NCBI GenBank assembly: GCA_011390565.1
Contig: JAABSC010000001.1
Location: 186,001-250,000 of the forward strand
From: Thioalkalivibrio paradoxus
GTDB taxonomy: Bacteria; Pseudomonadota; Gammaproteobacteria; Ectothiorhodospirales; Ectothiorhodospiraceae
Length of the DNA stretch: 64,000 bases
Reading direction: 5' to 3'
The translations under genes were made by a program, and so were the position numbers. A model generated the notes under the pieces. It did no database searches, was not told the DNA's origin, and saw nothing but the letters and a program-made list of their open reading frames with translations. Shown here piece by piece: positions 19,961 to 32,892 of the stretch; position 1 is the stretch's first letter; every line of letters starts with the position of its first letter.

Positions 19961-21183
19961 CGTCCGGTCTCCATGGGTTCTGAAGCGCGTGTTTCTTCGA
20001 TTCGCTCCGCAATCAGGGCGAGCAGCGCGCGGGCGAGCAAAGCCTTCGGTTGCTCGGGGAATCGTCGCTCGCCACCGGGCCAGAAAACGGTCAGGGCATT
20101 GTCCTCCGTGCCGAACGCCCGGCCTCCGGAGACGTCGTTCGCCGCGATCATGTCCAGATGCTTGCGCTGCATTTTCTCCAGCGCGTGGGCGCGCAGGTTC
20201 TCGGTTTCCGCCGCGAAGCCGACCACGAAAGGACGCGGCTCGAGTGCCGCCACCTGTGCCAGGATGTCCGGATTGCGCACGAGTTCCAGGGTCAGGGTGT
20301 CGGCGGTCTTCTTGAGCTTCTGTGCGGAGGTCGTGCGCGGACGATAATCGGCCACGGCGGCCGCGGCGATGAACACATCCGCTGCAGGGATCTCCTGCAG
20401 AACGGCCTGCGCCATTTCGGCCGCGGTCTCGACGGCGATATTCCGGATTCCGGCCGGTGCGGGCAGGGCCATCGGTCCGTGGATCAGGCAGACTTCGGCC
20501 CCGGCTTCGCGCGCGGCTTCCGCCAACGCCACGCCCATGCGCCCGGAACTGCGGTTCGCGATGAAGCGCACGGGGTCGATCGCCTCCCGGGTCGGGCCGG
20601 CCGTGATCAGCACACGGCGGCCCTGAAGCGGCAGCAGTGGGGCACCCCCCAACAGGGCCTGCAGAATGGACGCGGGCTCCGCCATGCGCCCCGCACCGTG
20701 TTCCCCACAGGCCTGTCCGCCTGTATCCGGGCCGACCATCCGGACCCCCCTTTCGAGCAAACGCGCGTGGTTGCCGCGGGTGGCGGGGTGCTCCCACATG
20801 ACCCGGTTCATGGCCGGTGCGAGCAGGATCGGTGCCTCGGTGGCGAGGCATACCGTCGTGAGCAGGTCATCCGCCAGCCCGGCTGCCAGCCGCGCCATCA
20901 GGTCCGCGGTCGCGGGGGCGATGACCACGCGGTCGGCCCACCGGGCCAGCGCGATGTGGTCCATCCCGCTCTCGGCCTCCGCGTCGAGCAGGTCCATGCG
21001 CACCGGCTGACCGGACAGGGCCTGAAACGTCAATGGCGTCACAAAGGCCGTGGCGGCGCGCGTCATCACCACCCGAACCACGCATCCGGCGTCGCGCAAT
21101 CGGCGCACCAGTTCGCAGGCCTTGTAGGCGGCGATGCCACCGCTGACGCCCAGAAGGATGTTCGGACTCCGCGCGTTATCCAT
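19957..21183 (-). CDS. coaBC: Bifunctional phosphopantothenoylcysteine decarboxylase/phosphopantothenate-cysteine ligase
   Basis: [63 protein letters not shown]. Confidence 0.95.
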   Translation of the reverse strand: MDNARSPNILLGVSGGIAAYKACELVRRLRDAGCVVRVVMTRAATAFVTPLTFQALSGQPVRMDLLDAEAESGMDHIALARWADRVVIAPATADLMARLAAGLADDLLTTVCLATEAPILLAPAMNRVMWEHPATRGNHARLLERGVRMVGPDTGGQACGEHGAGRMAEPASILQALLGGAPLLPLQGRRVLITAGPTREAIDPVRFIANRSSGRMGVALAEAAREAGAEVCLIHGPMALPAPAGIRNIAVETAAEMAQAVLQEIPAADVFIAAAAVADYRPRTTSAQKLKKTADTLTLELVRNPDILAQVAALEPRPFVVGFAAETENLRAHALEKMQRKHLDMIAANDVSGGRAFGTEDNALTVFWPGGERRFPEQPKALLARALLALIAERIEETRASEPMETGR

Positions 21184-21315
21184 CGCTGCAGCTTACCGCA
21201 AACCCTGCCCTGCACCGTAACGGTCCCACGTGCGCGGCGTCGAATACAGCCCTTGGTTCCCGCCCCGGTGCATGGTAAACATGGATTTGCGAATGACAGC
21301 CACAGGGAGGTGGCC

Positions 21316-21987
21316 ATGGCGATATCCGACTGGCCGGCGGACGAGCGTCCCCGGGAAAAACTGCTGCTGCGCGGGCCGGCCGCGCTTTCCGACGCCGAGT
21401 TGCTGGCGATTTTCCTGCGCACGGGCGTGACCGGCAAAAGCGCCGTCGACCTCGCGCGCGAACTGCTCACGCATTTCGGGGGGCTGCGTCCGCTGCTGCA
21501 GGCGAACCAGCCCGATTTCTGCCGTGCGCGCGGGCTGGGTTCGGCCAAGTACGCACAGCTGCAGGCCGTACTCGAAATGGGACGCAGGCACCTGGCGGCG
21601 ACGCTTGAACGTGGCGAGGCGATCACGTCGCCAAATGCCACCCGGTCCTTCCTTTCGGCCCGACTGCGCGACTATCCCTTCGAGGTGTTCGCCTGCCTGT
21701 TCCTCGACAATCGGCATCGCGTCGTCGCATTTGAAGAGCTGTTCCGCGGCACCATCGACGGCGCCAGCGTGCATCCCCGGGAGGTGGTGCGCCGGGTGCT
21801 CCATCACAATGCCGCCGCCGTGATCCTGGCGCACAATCATCCATCCGGAGTGGCCGAGCCCTCGCGCGCCGACGAAGCCATCACGCGGCGTCTTCAGGAT
21901 GCGCTGGGCCTGGTGGACGTGCGTGTTCTGGATCACGTGATCGTCGCGGATGAGGTGGTTTCGTTCGCGGAACGCGGACTGCTCTGA
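21316..21987 (+). CDS. radC: RadC-family DNA repair protein
   Basis: [37 protein letters not shown]..., JAMM-like [35 protein letters not shown] upstream. Listed ORF from 20050 is over-extended. Confidence 0.93.
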   Translation: MAISDWPADERPREKLLLRGPAALSDAELLAIFLRTGVTGKSAVDLARELLTHFGGLRPLLQANQPDFCRARGLGSAKYAQLQAVLEMGRRHLAATLERGEAITSPNATRSFLSARLRDYPFEVFACLFLDNRHRVVAFEELFRGTIDGASVHPREVVRRVLHHNAAAVILAHNHPSGVAEPSRADEAITRRLQDALGLVDVRVLDHVIVADEVVSFAERGLL

Positions 21988-22027
21988 ACAGGGCAGGGCA
22001 TCAGCCATTTCCAAGCTGTTGGCGTGA

Positions 22028-22100
22028 CGATACAGCTACGGAAGGACACGGACATCACGGAGAAGAAACGCTTCCGTGTGTTTCCGTCGCTCGCTTTTTC
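22028..22100. repeat. Dispersed palindromic intergenic repeat, copy B
   Basis: GATACAGCTACGGAAGGACACGGA...CTTCCGTGTGTTTCCGTCGCTCGCTTTTTC; aligns with copy C at 57488. Confidence 0.75.
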
Positions 22101-22200
22101 ATTGCTCGGGGTTCCCCCTCGCGCCATGATGGATGGCATCGGGGAAGAGCGGCGGGGCCCGGCCGCCCCATGGGGCAGACGAAAAAAAGGGGAATTGCGG

Positions 22201-23406
22201 ATGGAATTCAGTATTGCGCGCCTGCCCAGGATCGAGTTCGGTTCGGGCGTCCGCAGCCGCTTGCCCGAATTGGCGGCGTCATTCGGGCGGCGGGTGCTGC
22301 TCGTGACCGGTGGGCGGTCCCTGCTGGAGGGGCCTTTCTGGCCGGAACTCGAGGCGGGCTTTGCTTCGGCGAATCTTTACCTGACGGTGCACCGGGTCGG
22401 TGGCGAGCCTTCGCCCGACGAGATCGACGCCGCGGTGCGCCGTTATCGGGAGAGGGACATCTCCGTCGTCGTAGCCATCGGCGGTGGGAGCGCCCTCGAC
22501 GCCGGCAAGGCGATCGCGGGGCTCCTGATCCCGGGAAACCCGGTGCTGGATCACCTGGAGGGGGTCGGTCCCGAGCGGCCGTACCGCGGCCCCGCGGTGC
22601 CGTTGATCGCGGTCCCCACTACGGCCGGAACCGGCTCCGAGGCCACCAAAAATGCGGTTCTGAGCGCGAGTCCCCAGGAGGGTCGGGTCGGCTACAAGAA
22701 GTCGTTCCGGGACGATCGACTCGTGGCCCAGTACGCGGTGGTCGATCCGGACTTTCTGGCGACCTGCCCGCCACGGGTGGTCGCCGGCAACGGCATGGAC
22801 GCGTTGACCCAACTGCTGGAAAGCTATGTCTCACTGCGCGCCAATCCATTTTGCGATGCATTGGCGCTCGATGGGCTGGCCCATGTCCGAACCAGCCTTC
22901 TGGCGTTGTACGACAATCCGGAGAATGCATCGGCACGCGAAGGGATGGCCTATGCCTCCCTCTTGTCGGGCATTACGCTGGCTCAGGTGGGGCTCGGATC
23001 GGTACACGGTCTCGCAGCGCCACTGGGGGCGTTCTACCCGATCCCGCATGGAGTCGCTTGCGGGACGCTGGTGGCGTCCGCCACCGCGGTCAACGTGCGT
23101 GCACTTCTGGAGCGGGATTCCAAACATCGTGCGCTGGCGCGCTATGCGGAAGCCGGACGGGTGTTGTGTGGTGAGGCGTTCGCGGAAGATGGGGAAGCCC
23201 GCGGTGCGCTGGTCCATCGGCTTGAGGACTGGACCCGACGTTTGCACCTGCCCACGCTCGATCAATTCGGTGTGATCCGGGAAGACCACCCGTGGATCGT
23301 GGCTCACAGCCGGGGCTCGAGCATGAAAACCAACCCGATCGAGCTGACGGACGCGGAAATCGGGGCCATTCTGGGAAGCCGTCAGGGAGCCGAAGAATCC
23401 GGGTAG
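22201..23406 (+). CDS. Iron-containing alcohol dehydrogenase family protein
   Basis: VVAIGGGSALDAGKAIAGL, VPTTAGTGSEATKNAVL, GMDALTQLLESYVS, YPIPHGVACGTL. Confidence 0.88.
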   Translation: MEFSIARLPRIEFGSGVRSRLPELAASFGRRVLLVTGGRSLLEGPFWPELEAGFASANLYLTVHRVGGEPSPDEIDAAVRRYRERDISVVVAIGGGSALDAGKAIAGLLIPGNPVLDHLEGVGPERPYRGPAVPLIAVPTTAGTGSEATKNAVLSASPQEGRVGYKKSFRDDRLVAQYAVVDPDFLATCPPRVVAGNGMDALTQLLESYVSLRANPFCDALALDGLAHVRTSLLALYDNPENASAREGMAYASLLSGITLAQVGLGSVHGLAAPLGAFYPIPHGVACGTLVASATAVNVRALLERDSKHRALARYAEAGRVLCGEAFAEDGEARGALVHRLEDWTRRLHLPTLDQFGVIREDHPWIVAHSRGSSMKTNPIELTDAEIGAILGSRQGAEESG

Positions 23407-23442
23407 GCTAATGTCCCCGCAGCCGCTGGCCCGCTCCAGGAC

Positions 23443-23904
23443 TCATAGAAACAGGCAGACGTCGGATTCCCCGGCGAAATCGAAGAAGGTTGCGGCCCCG
23501 CCCTTTTCCACGCCATCAATGAGAATCTCCGGGTCGGTCCCGAGGAGCTCCGCTGTCATCTGGCACGCAAACATCCGGATCCCGGCGTCGACGCACTGCT
23601 GGCGCAATGCCGCGATGCTCGGGATTCCCTTGGCGTCCAGCATGCGCTCGACCCGTCGCGTGGCGATCCGGCTCACCCCGGGAAGCAGCCGTGCGAATAC
23701 GGGAAGCGTCGTCGGAAGCGCGGGGTTGCCGATCAGGCTCATCTCCAGATTGAGATCGCGTTCCAGCAGACGCAGGCCTCCGAATGTGAAGAACATCCGA
23801 CATTCGAAACCGAGCGCATGGGCTGTCGTCGCTACGATGAAGGGAGCATAGGCCCAATCCAGGGAACCTTTGGTGGCGATGATCGTGACGGTCTTCACGG
23901 GCAT
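23443..23904 (-). CDS. DsrE/DsrF-like (DsrE2/DsrE3 type) protein
   Basis: TVTIIATKGSLDWAYAPFIVATTAHALGFECRMFFTFGGLRLLE... MFACQMTAELLG; AAGGAG upstream of MPVKTV. Confidence 0.8.
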   Translation of the reverse strand: MPVKTVTIIATKGSLDWAYAPFIVATTAHALGFECRMFFTFGGLRLLERDLNLEMSLIGNPALPTTLPVFARLLPGVSRIATRRVERMLDAKGIPSIAALRQQCVDAGIRMFACQMTAELLGTDPEILIDGVEKGGAATFFDFAGESDVCLFL

Positions 23905-25154
23905 TCCGAGGTGTCTCCTTGCGCGATCGTGTCGCGGTTCTGTGATGCGTTCGACAGCGGTTGCGGCACGGTATCCGCCGGGAGTGCGCGCATCACGGTC
24001 TGCAGGGTTTCGACCAGCCGATCGACCTGAAGGTCCGTATGCCGGGCGGAGAGCGTGATGCGCAGGCGAGCCGTGCCCTCGGGCACCGTGGGTGGTCGGA
24101 TCGCGGGTACCAGCAGACCGTTGTCGTAAAGGGCTGCAGCGACCGTCGATGCTGCCCGTGCGGAGCCCAGCAGCACGGGCTGGATGGGGGACCGGCCGGG
24201 TCCGGGCGGCAATCCTATCTGCCGGAGCCCCTGGCGCAGCCGGGCGACCAGCTGGTTCAGCCGCTCCCGACGCCAGGATTCGGTTTCGACAAGGCCCACG
24301 GCTACGCGCGTCCCGACGGCAAGGGCGGCCGGCATGGCGGTGGTGTAGATATAGCTGCGGGCGAACTGGCGCAGGCTTTCGATCATTGTCGCACTGCCGG
24401 CAACAAACGCACCCGCGCTGCCGACCGCCTTGCCCAGGGTGCCCATCAGGACCGGTACATCCTCTGTACTCAGGCCGAAGTGCCCGCAACTGCCTTCCCC
24501 GCGCTCGCCCAGCACGCCCAGGCCGTGGGCATCATCGACCACCAGTGTGGCCCCGTGATTTCTGGCCGCCAGGGCCAGCGCGGGCAAGGGGGCCAGGTCT
24601 CCATCCATCGAGAATACGCCATCCGTCACGACGAGACGCAGTCGTTCCGGGGCGGCAGCGGACAGCCGCCGTTCCAGGTCCCGGGGATCGGCGTGGCGAT
24701 AACGCCGGACGTGAACGCCGGCAAGGCGTACGGCGTCGATCAGGGAAGCGTGGTTCAGGCGATCTTCCAAAACTTCGTCGTGGCGCTCGGTCAGTGTCTG
24801 CAGTATGCCGAGGTTCGCCATGTATCCGGTCGAGAACAGCAATGCGGCGGGCCGGCGGGTGAAGGTCGCGAGCGCTTCCTCCAGTTCCTCGTGGGCGCGC
24901 GTGTGCCCGTTCACCAGGTGCGCGGCGCCCGCGCCCAGTCCGTAGCGATCCAGACCCTCGTGGACGGCCGCCACCACGCGTGGGTCGGATGCCAGCCCCA
25001 GGTAGTCGTTCGAGCAGAAGGCCAGCATGGGTCGGCCGTCGATGATCTGCTCCGGCGTCTGCGGTCCATCGAGGATTCGGGTCGTGCGCCAGAGCCCCCG
25101 TTCCCGGACCGAGTCCAGGCGGCCTCGAAGACGTTCATCCAGCCGGCTGCTCAA
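23895..25154 (-). CDS. bioF: 8-amino-7-oxononanoate synthase
   Basis: LAFCSNDYLGLASDP, FSTGYMANLGILQTL, VVDDAHGLGVLGERGEGS, GTLGKAVGSAGAFVAGS. TTG start proposed (LSSRLDERLRG). Confidence 0.93.
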   Translation of the reverse strand: MSSRLDERLRGRLDSVRERGLWRTTRILDGPQTPEQIIDGRPMLAFCSNDYLGLASDPRVVAAVHEGLDRYGLGAGAAHLVNGHTRAHEELEEALATFTRRPAALLFSTGYMANLGILQTLTERHDEVLEDRLNHASLIDAVRLAGVHVRRYRHADPRDLERRLSAAAPERLRLVVTDGVFSMDGDLAPLPALALAARNHGATLVVDDAHGLGVLGERGEGSCGHFGLSTEDVPVLMGTLGKAVGSAGAFVAGSATMIESLRQFARSYIYTTAMPAALAVGTRVAVGLVETESWRRERLNQLVARLRQGLRQIGLPPGPGRSPIQPVLLGSARAASTVAAALYDNGLLVPAIRPPTVPEGTARLRITLSARHTDLQVDRLVETLQTVMRALPADTVPQPLSNASQNRDTIAQGDTSECP

Positions 25155-25192
25155 CGCGACGTGCCCCGTAGTCCGATTGGGTGCGTCCCGGA

Positions 25193-26212
25193 TCAGGCCT
25201 GTCCCCGATGTTCGACCCGCACGTCTTCGCTTGCGATGAACGGCTCGTCGGCCCCCCCGGTTCCGGCCTGTTCCGGCTCGATGCCCAGGCGTGTGAACAG
25301 GGTCTGGTCGCGTGCCATCTCCGGGTTTGGGGTCGTCAGCAGCTGCTCCCCGTAGAACACCGAGTTGGCGCCGGCCAGGAAGCACAGCGCCTGCATTTCG
25401 TCGCTCATCTGCGTCCGCCCGGCGGACAGCCGCACATGCGATTTCGGCATCAGAATTCTTGCGGTGGCGACGGTGCGCACGAACTCGAAGGGATCCAGCG
25501 CGTCGACCCCGAACAGCGGGGTTCCCTCCACCTGAACCAGCTGGTTGATGGGTACGGACTCCGGTTGCCTGGGCAGATTCGCCAGCTGCTGCAGGAGCCG
25601 CGCGCGGTCCCGCCGCGATTCGCCCATGCCGAGAATGCCCCCGGTGCAGACGCTCATTCCGGCCGTGCGCACGTGGTCGAGGGTTTCCAGCCGGTCCTCG
25701 TAGGTCCGGGTGCTGATGATCTCGCCGTAAAACTCGGGCGACGTGTCGAGGTTGTGGTTGTAGTAGTCGAGCCCCGCCTCGGCGAGACGCGCCGCCTGTT
25801 CCCGCGTCAGCATGCCCAGCGTCATGCAGGTTTCCAGACCCTGGTCGCGCACCGCCTGAACCATCTCGATCACGCGTTCCAGGTTGCGATCGGTGGGATT
25901 GCGCCACGCGGCGCCCATGCAGAAGCGCGTTGCCCCCTGGTCGCGCGCGGCCCGCGCCGCGGCGCGCACTTCCTCCACGGGCAGCAGCCGTTCGCGTTCG
26001 AGTTCGACATCGTGGTGGGCGCTCTGCGGACAGTACCCGCAATCCTCGGGACAGGCGCCGGTCTTGATCGACAGCAGCGTGCTGACCTGCACCCGGTTGG
26101 GGTCGAAGTGCTCGCGATGGGCGCGCTGCGCGGCAAAGATCAGGTCATTGAAGGGCAGGCCGAGCAGGGATTCGATTTCCTCGACGCTCCAGTCGTTGCG
26201 GATGCGGCTCAT
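25193..26212 (-). CDS. bioB: Biotin synthase
   Basis: Radical [61 protein letters not shown]. Confidence 0.96.
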   Translation of the reverse strand: MSRIRNDWSVEEIESLLGLPFNDLIFAAQRAHREHFDPNRVQVSTLLSIKTGACPEDCGYCPQSAHHDVELERERLLPVEEVRAAARAARDQGATRFCMGAAWRNPTDRNLERVIEMVQAVRDQGLETCMTLGMLTREQAARLAEAGLDYYNHNLDTSPEFYGEIISTRTYEDRLETLDHVRTAGMSVCTGGILGMGESRRDRARLLQQLANLPRQPESVPINQLVQVEGTPLFGVDALDPFEFVRTVATARILMPKSHVRLSAGRTQMSDEMQALCFLAGANSVFYGEQLLTTPNPEMARDQTLFTRLGIEPEQAGTGGADEPFIASEDVRVEHRGQA

Positions 26213-26661
26213 GAATGCATGTCCTCGGGGTCGGTCTCGATCTGCACGTCGGTCCAGTCCTCGCGGTAGATCCGGTGCAGTGCGAACAGGGTCCACGGAA
26301 CCAGGATGATGGCGGCCACCACCCAGTAGGCGCGATAGTAGTCGAGGTCGGGCGGGAAGAAGGTGGCCACGACGATCAGCGAACCCATCAGAGCGTAATA
26401 GCGGTAGGCCGCCCATTGGGTGAAGCGGCCGACCCGTTCGTCGGGGTGATGGCGACACATGGCATAGACCATCATCGAGGCACCGAACCAGAAAATCAGC
26501 GGCACGATGCCGAGGATGGCGGCGACGATGGTGGCGATTCCCACTTCGCTTCCGACCAGGAACAGCGGAACCCCGGCCAGGGAGACGCTGATCAGATTGC
26601 CCCAGTCGAAGGTCGATGCCGCCCTGCGGCAGGAGCGGCCGGTTACGGTTTTGTGAGCCAT
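26209..26661 (-). CDS. Small multi-TM membrane protein of unknown function, translationally coupled to bioB
   Basis: About 150 aa with several hydrophobic helices; stop overlaps the bioB start (ATGA). Confidence 0.65.
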   Translation of the reverse strand: MAHKTVTGRSCRRAASTFDWGNLISVSLAGVPLFLVGSEVGIATIVAAILGIVPLIFWFGASMMVYAMCRHHPDERVGRFTQWAAYRYYALMGSLIVVATFFPPDLDYYRAYWVVAAIILVPWTLFALHRIYREDWTDVQIETDPEDMHS

Positions 26662-26696
26662 TGCATGCCGGTCAAATAAAGCCGGATGATACCACC

Positions 26697-27428
26697 GTGC
26701 CCGAACACGACACAGAAACCCGTTTCGATCGGATGCGAGCGCTTTGGCGATGCGGATGCGCGGTCGGCCAGGACTGGCTCTATCCCAGCCACTGCACACT
26801 GTGTCTGGAACCGGCCCCGAGCGGGATCTGCGCCGGCTGCGCCGACGATCTCCCGGTGAACGCGCACCCCTGCCCGACCTGTGCCCAGCCGCTTCCGGCG
26901 GCCGGTGTGTGTCCCGCTTGCCAACAGGATCCGCCGGCACTGGACGCGGTCTGGGTCCCGTTCGCGTATGCCTGGCCCCTGAGCCAGATGCTGCTTCGTT
27001 TCAAGAACGGTGGCCGAGCCTCGCTTCGGCGGCCGCTGGCCGGGTTGCTCGCGGAGCATCTGGTCCCGGAGGCAACGCAGGGGGTGGATCGTGTACTGCC
27101 GGTGCCGCTCCACGCGAAACGATTTGCCGAACGGGGCTTCAACCAGGCCGAGCAACTTGCCGCGGTTCTCTGCAGGGCTCGCGGGCTGCGTCTCGATGCA
27201 GCCCGCGCACGGCGCGTCGTCGCGACCGCGAGCCAGCAGGGCCTGGGCCGCCGGGCACGCAGGAACAACCTGCGCCGCGCGTTCGTGGTGGAAGGAGATC
27301 TCTCCGGTCAGCGGGTTCTGCTCGTGGACGACGTGATGACCACGGGCACCACGCTGAATACGCTGGCTCGCGAGGTTCGCCGTGCCGGTGCGTCCTGGGT
27401 CGGTGCGGTGGCCCTCGCGCGCGCCTGA
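26697..27428 (+). CDS. comF: ComF/GntX-family phosphoribosyltransferase-like protein
   Basis: Cys-rich N-terminus (CTLCLEP..CAGC..CPTCAQPLP..CPAC) and PRPP motif VLLVDDVMTTGTTLNTL. GTG start proposed at 26697. Confidence 0.88.
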   Translation: MPEHDTETRFDRMRALWRCGCAVGQDWLYPSHCTLCLEPAPSGICAGCADDLPVNAHPCPTCAQPLPAAGVCPACQQDPPALDAVWVPFAYAWPLSQMLLRFKNGGRASLRRPLAGLLAEHLVPEATQGVDRVLPVPLHAKRFAERGFNQAEQLAAVLCRARGLRLDAARARRVVATASQQGLGRRARRNNLRRAFVVEGDLSGQRVLLVDDVMTTGTTLNTLAREVRRAGASWVGAVALARA

Positions 27429-27495
27429 GCGCCGTTGCGTCGCACCCTGCCTCACGCCCGTGCCATTGGGGCTTCCTTGAACGCGGTGCAGCCGC

Positions 27496-28365
27496 TCAGG
27501 TGTTCAGGAGGGTGTCGGCAACCATGCCGACCGAAACGACGAATCCCAGATAGTGGTTGTTGCGGAAGGCTCGGAAGCAGGCCTCGGGCTCACGCTCGAA
27601 GATCAGAAACTGCTGGTAGAACATCAGCATCGCGACCACCGCCAGTGCGCCGAGGTAAATGCCGCCGAAGCCGGCCTGTCGGCCGACCAGATAGAGTCCC
27701 AGCCAGACCAGGCCCTGGAGGATGCCGGTGATCATCCGGTCCTGGTCGCCGAACAGGATGGCCGTCGAGCGCACCCCGATCGCCAGATCGTGGTCCCGGT
27801 CCACCATGCCGTAGAACGTGTCGTAGACAACGGTCCATGTCAGCGTGGTCACGAAGAGAAGCCAGGCCAGCGGCGGTGGAAACTCGTTGGTCACGGCGGT
27901 GAAGGCCATCGGAACGGCCCAGGCGAAAGCCGCTCCCAGATGGACCTGAGGCAGACTGTGGACACGCTTCATGAAGGGGTAGGTCGCGGCGAGCACCACA
28001 GCGACCAGCGCGAAACCAACGGTCAGCGGATTGGTGAGGAGCACCAGCGCGAATGCGACCCCGGAAAGCACCAGGAACACGACCACTGCTTCCCAGGGTT
28101 GGATGCTGCCGCGCGCGAGCGGTCGAGACCGTGTGCGTTCGACGTGGGGATCGATGTGACGATCCGCGTAGTCGTTGATCGCGCAGCCCGCGGAACGCAT
28201 CAAGGTCACGCCCGCGACGAAGATGAGCAGGATGGCCAGTGGCGGCCAGCCTTCGGCCGCGATCCAAAGGGCCCATAACGTGGGCCAAAGCAGGAGGTAG
28301 ATGCCGATCGGCCGATCCAGACGGATCAGGCGGGCATACTCGACTAGTCGCTCGCGGGGCGTCAT
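27496..28365 (-). CDS. ubiA: 4-hydroxybenzoate octaprenyltransferase
   Basis: [71 protein letters not shown]. Confidence 0.95.
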   Translation of the reverse strand: MTPRERLVEYARLIRLDRPIGIYLLLWPTLWALWIAAEGWPPLAILLIFVAGVTLMRSAGCAINDYADRHIDPHVERTRSRPLARGSIQPWEAVVVFLVLSGVAFALVLLTNPLTVGFALVAVVLAATYPFMKRVHSLPQVHLGAAFAWAVPMAFTAVTNEFPPPLAWLLFVTTLTWTVVYDTFYGMVDRDHDLAIGVRSTAILFGDQDRMITGILQGLVWLGLYLVGRQAGFGGIYLGALAVVAMLMFYQQFLIFEREPEACFRAFRNNHYLGFVVSVGMVADTLLNT

Positions 28366-28512
28366 CAGCGTGCCGGTTCGGGGCAGAGTTTCAAGCTTAG
28401 CCGAAGCCCGGAATCCGGGCGACCCGGTATCGGCGCTGAAACGTTCTTGACGGGTGTCGGCAAGGTCGTGATACTCGACCGTCATCTAGGGTACTCAAGG
28501 GAGACAGGCCTG

Positions 28513-29458
28513 ATGAAGACGCTTCGATGGAGCCGCGCTGCACTTGCCGTCACGGCCGGGATTGCCCTCATGACCGGTTGCGCCACCAATCAGACCACCC
28601 TGGGCGGAGGTTCGACGATGGTGACCGGTTCCGGCGGTGGTGCCGGGGCACAGGGACAGAATCAGGAGCTTTTCCGTTGCGCGAGGCCCGTGGGTACCGC
28701 GGCACTGCTGGAGCCGGACTATCCCGTTCATGCCAGTTTCGGGTTGTCCAGTCCGGTGCCACTGGTCCGGCTGCTGATGACCCAGAGCAACTGCTTCCGT
28801 GTCGTGGAACGGGGTGCGGCAAGCAGCGCACTGCAGCGTGAACGTGCATTGGCGGCGGGGGGGGAACTCCAGCGCGGCAGCGCGATGGGCGGTGGCCAGA
28901 TGGCCGCGGCCGACTTCATCATCACCCCCAGCATCATCCACTCCGACTCCAACGCCGGCGGTTCCTTCGGCGGTCTCGGCGGCCTGTTGCCCGGACGCGT
29001 CGGGGCCATCGCGGGGGGGATGCGGACGACCCAGCTGGAATCCCAGGTGATGCTCACCCTGGTCAACGTCCGGACCGGAGTGCAGGAGGCCGTTGCCGAG
29101 GGCAGCGCCTCGAAAAGCGACATCGATTTCGGCGGTGGTGGTGTGATCGGGGTCGTCGCCGGGCTCGGTGGTTCCTATCAGAACACCGATATCGGCAAGA
29201 TCACCGCGGCCGCGTTCCTGGACGCCCACAACAAGCTTGCACGGCAGGCCGGTGCGATTCCGGCAGGTTCCGCAGCCACCGACAGCGCGGGTTACATGAC
29301 CTCAGCCACCGTGAATCTCCGGGGCGGGCCGTCCGTCAACTCTCCGGTGCTCGGGTCCCTCCCCGCCGGCACGCCGGTCTCGCCCACGGGGACGCAGCAG
29401 GGGGCGTGGTGGCAGGTTGAGGCTACGGGACGGACCGGCTGGGTCCATTCCGACTACA

Positions 29459-29469
<11 letters not shown>
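28513..29469 (+). CDS. CsgG-like lipoprotein with C-terminal bacterial SH3 domain
   Basis: Lipobox IALMTGCAT; CsgG-like ADFIITPSIIHSD...LESQVMLTLVNVRTGVQEAVAEGSAS; C-terminal ATVNLRGGPSVNSPVLGSLPAGTPV...GRTGWVHSDYI. Confidence 0.75.
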
Positions 29470-32252
<2,783 letters not shown>

Positions 32253-32264
32253 GTCCTGTGTCGG

Positions 32265-32882
32265 TCATTCGTTGGCGTCAGGGGGCGTGTTGGTCGGGCC
32301 GCCGCGTACCCATTCCCCGGAGACCACGTCGCGAATGGTGCTGGGCTGGCCCAGCCCGCCACAGGGTCGGTCCAGGATCGCGTCGAGTTCGGCTGGGAAT
32401 ACGTTCATCACGCAGGCCGCGTCGCGGCAGGGCGCTTCTCCGGACCGGTTGGCGCTGGTGGACACCAGTGCCGAGCCCGCGGCCGCGCACAGGGCCCGTA
32501 CGTTCGGATCGGCCGAGACTCGAACCGCGAGCCGTGTGTGACTGCCACGAAGCCAGGGTGGGCAACTGCTCCGCGCAGGCCACAGCCAGGTGTGCGGGCC
32601 GGGCCAGGTGGCCTCGGCGCGAGCCTGCGACTGCGCCGCGATCGGCTCCAGCCAGAAGGCGATACGTGCGAGATCGTCCGTGACCAGGATCAGCCCCTTG
32701 GCGCTCTCGCGGCCCTTGATCTCCAGCACGCGCTCGCAGGCTGCCGCGTCGGCTGGCCGGCAGCCGATGCCGAAGACAGCCTCGGTCGGATAGGCCACCA
32801 CGCCACCAGCGCAAATCCGGTCGGCGACGGCGCCGATATCGGCGGACAGCAGGACCCGGCCGGTCGTGGCTTCGTCTGCCAT
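32265..32882 (-). CDS. tsaC: L-threonylcarbamoyladenylate synthase (Sua5/YrdC family)
   Basis: GGVVAYPTEAVFGIGCRPAD, VLEIKGRESAKGLILV, ALVSTSANRSGEAPC. Confidence 0.92.
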   Translation of the reverse strand: MADEATTGRVLLSADIGAVADRICAGGVVAYPTEAVFGIGCRPADAAACERVLEIKGRESAKGLILVTDDLARIAFWLEPIAAQSQARAEATWPGPHTWLWPARSSCPPWLRGSHTRLAVRVSADPNVRALCAAAGSALVSTSANRSGEAPCRDAACVMNVFPAELDAILDRPCGGLGQPSTIRDVVSGEWVRGGPTNTPPDANE

Positions 32883-32892
32883 GGGGCCGGGC

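Noticed and set aside
20050-21315. N-terminal extension of the radC ORF (645 aa as listed)
   Set aside because: Antisense to coaBC; RadC homology and a good RBS place the start at 21316.
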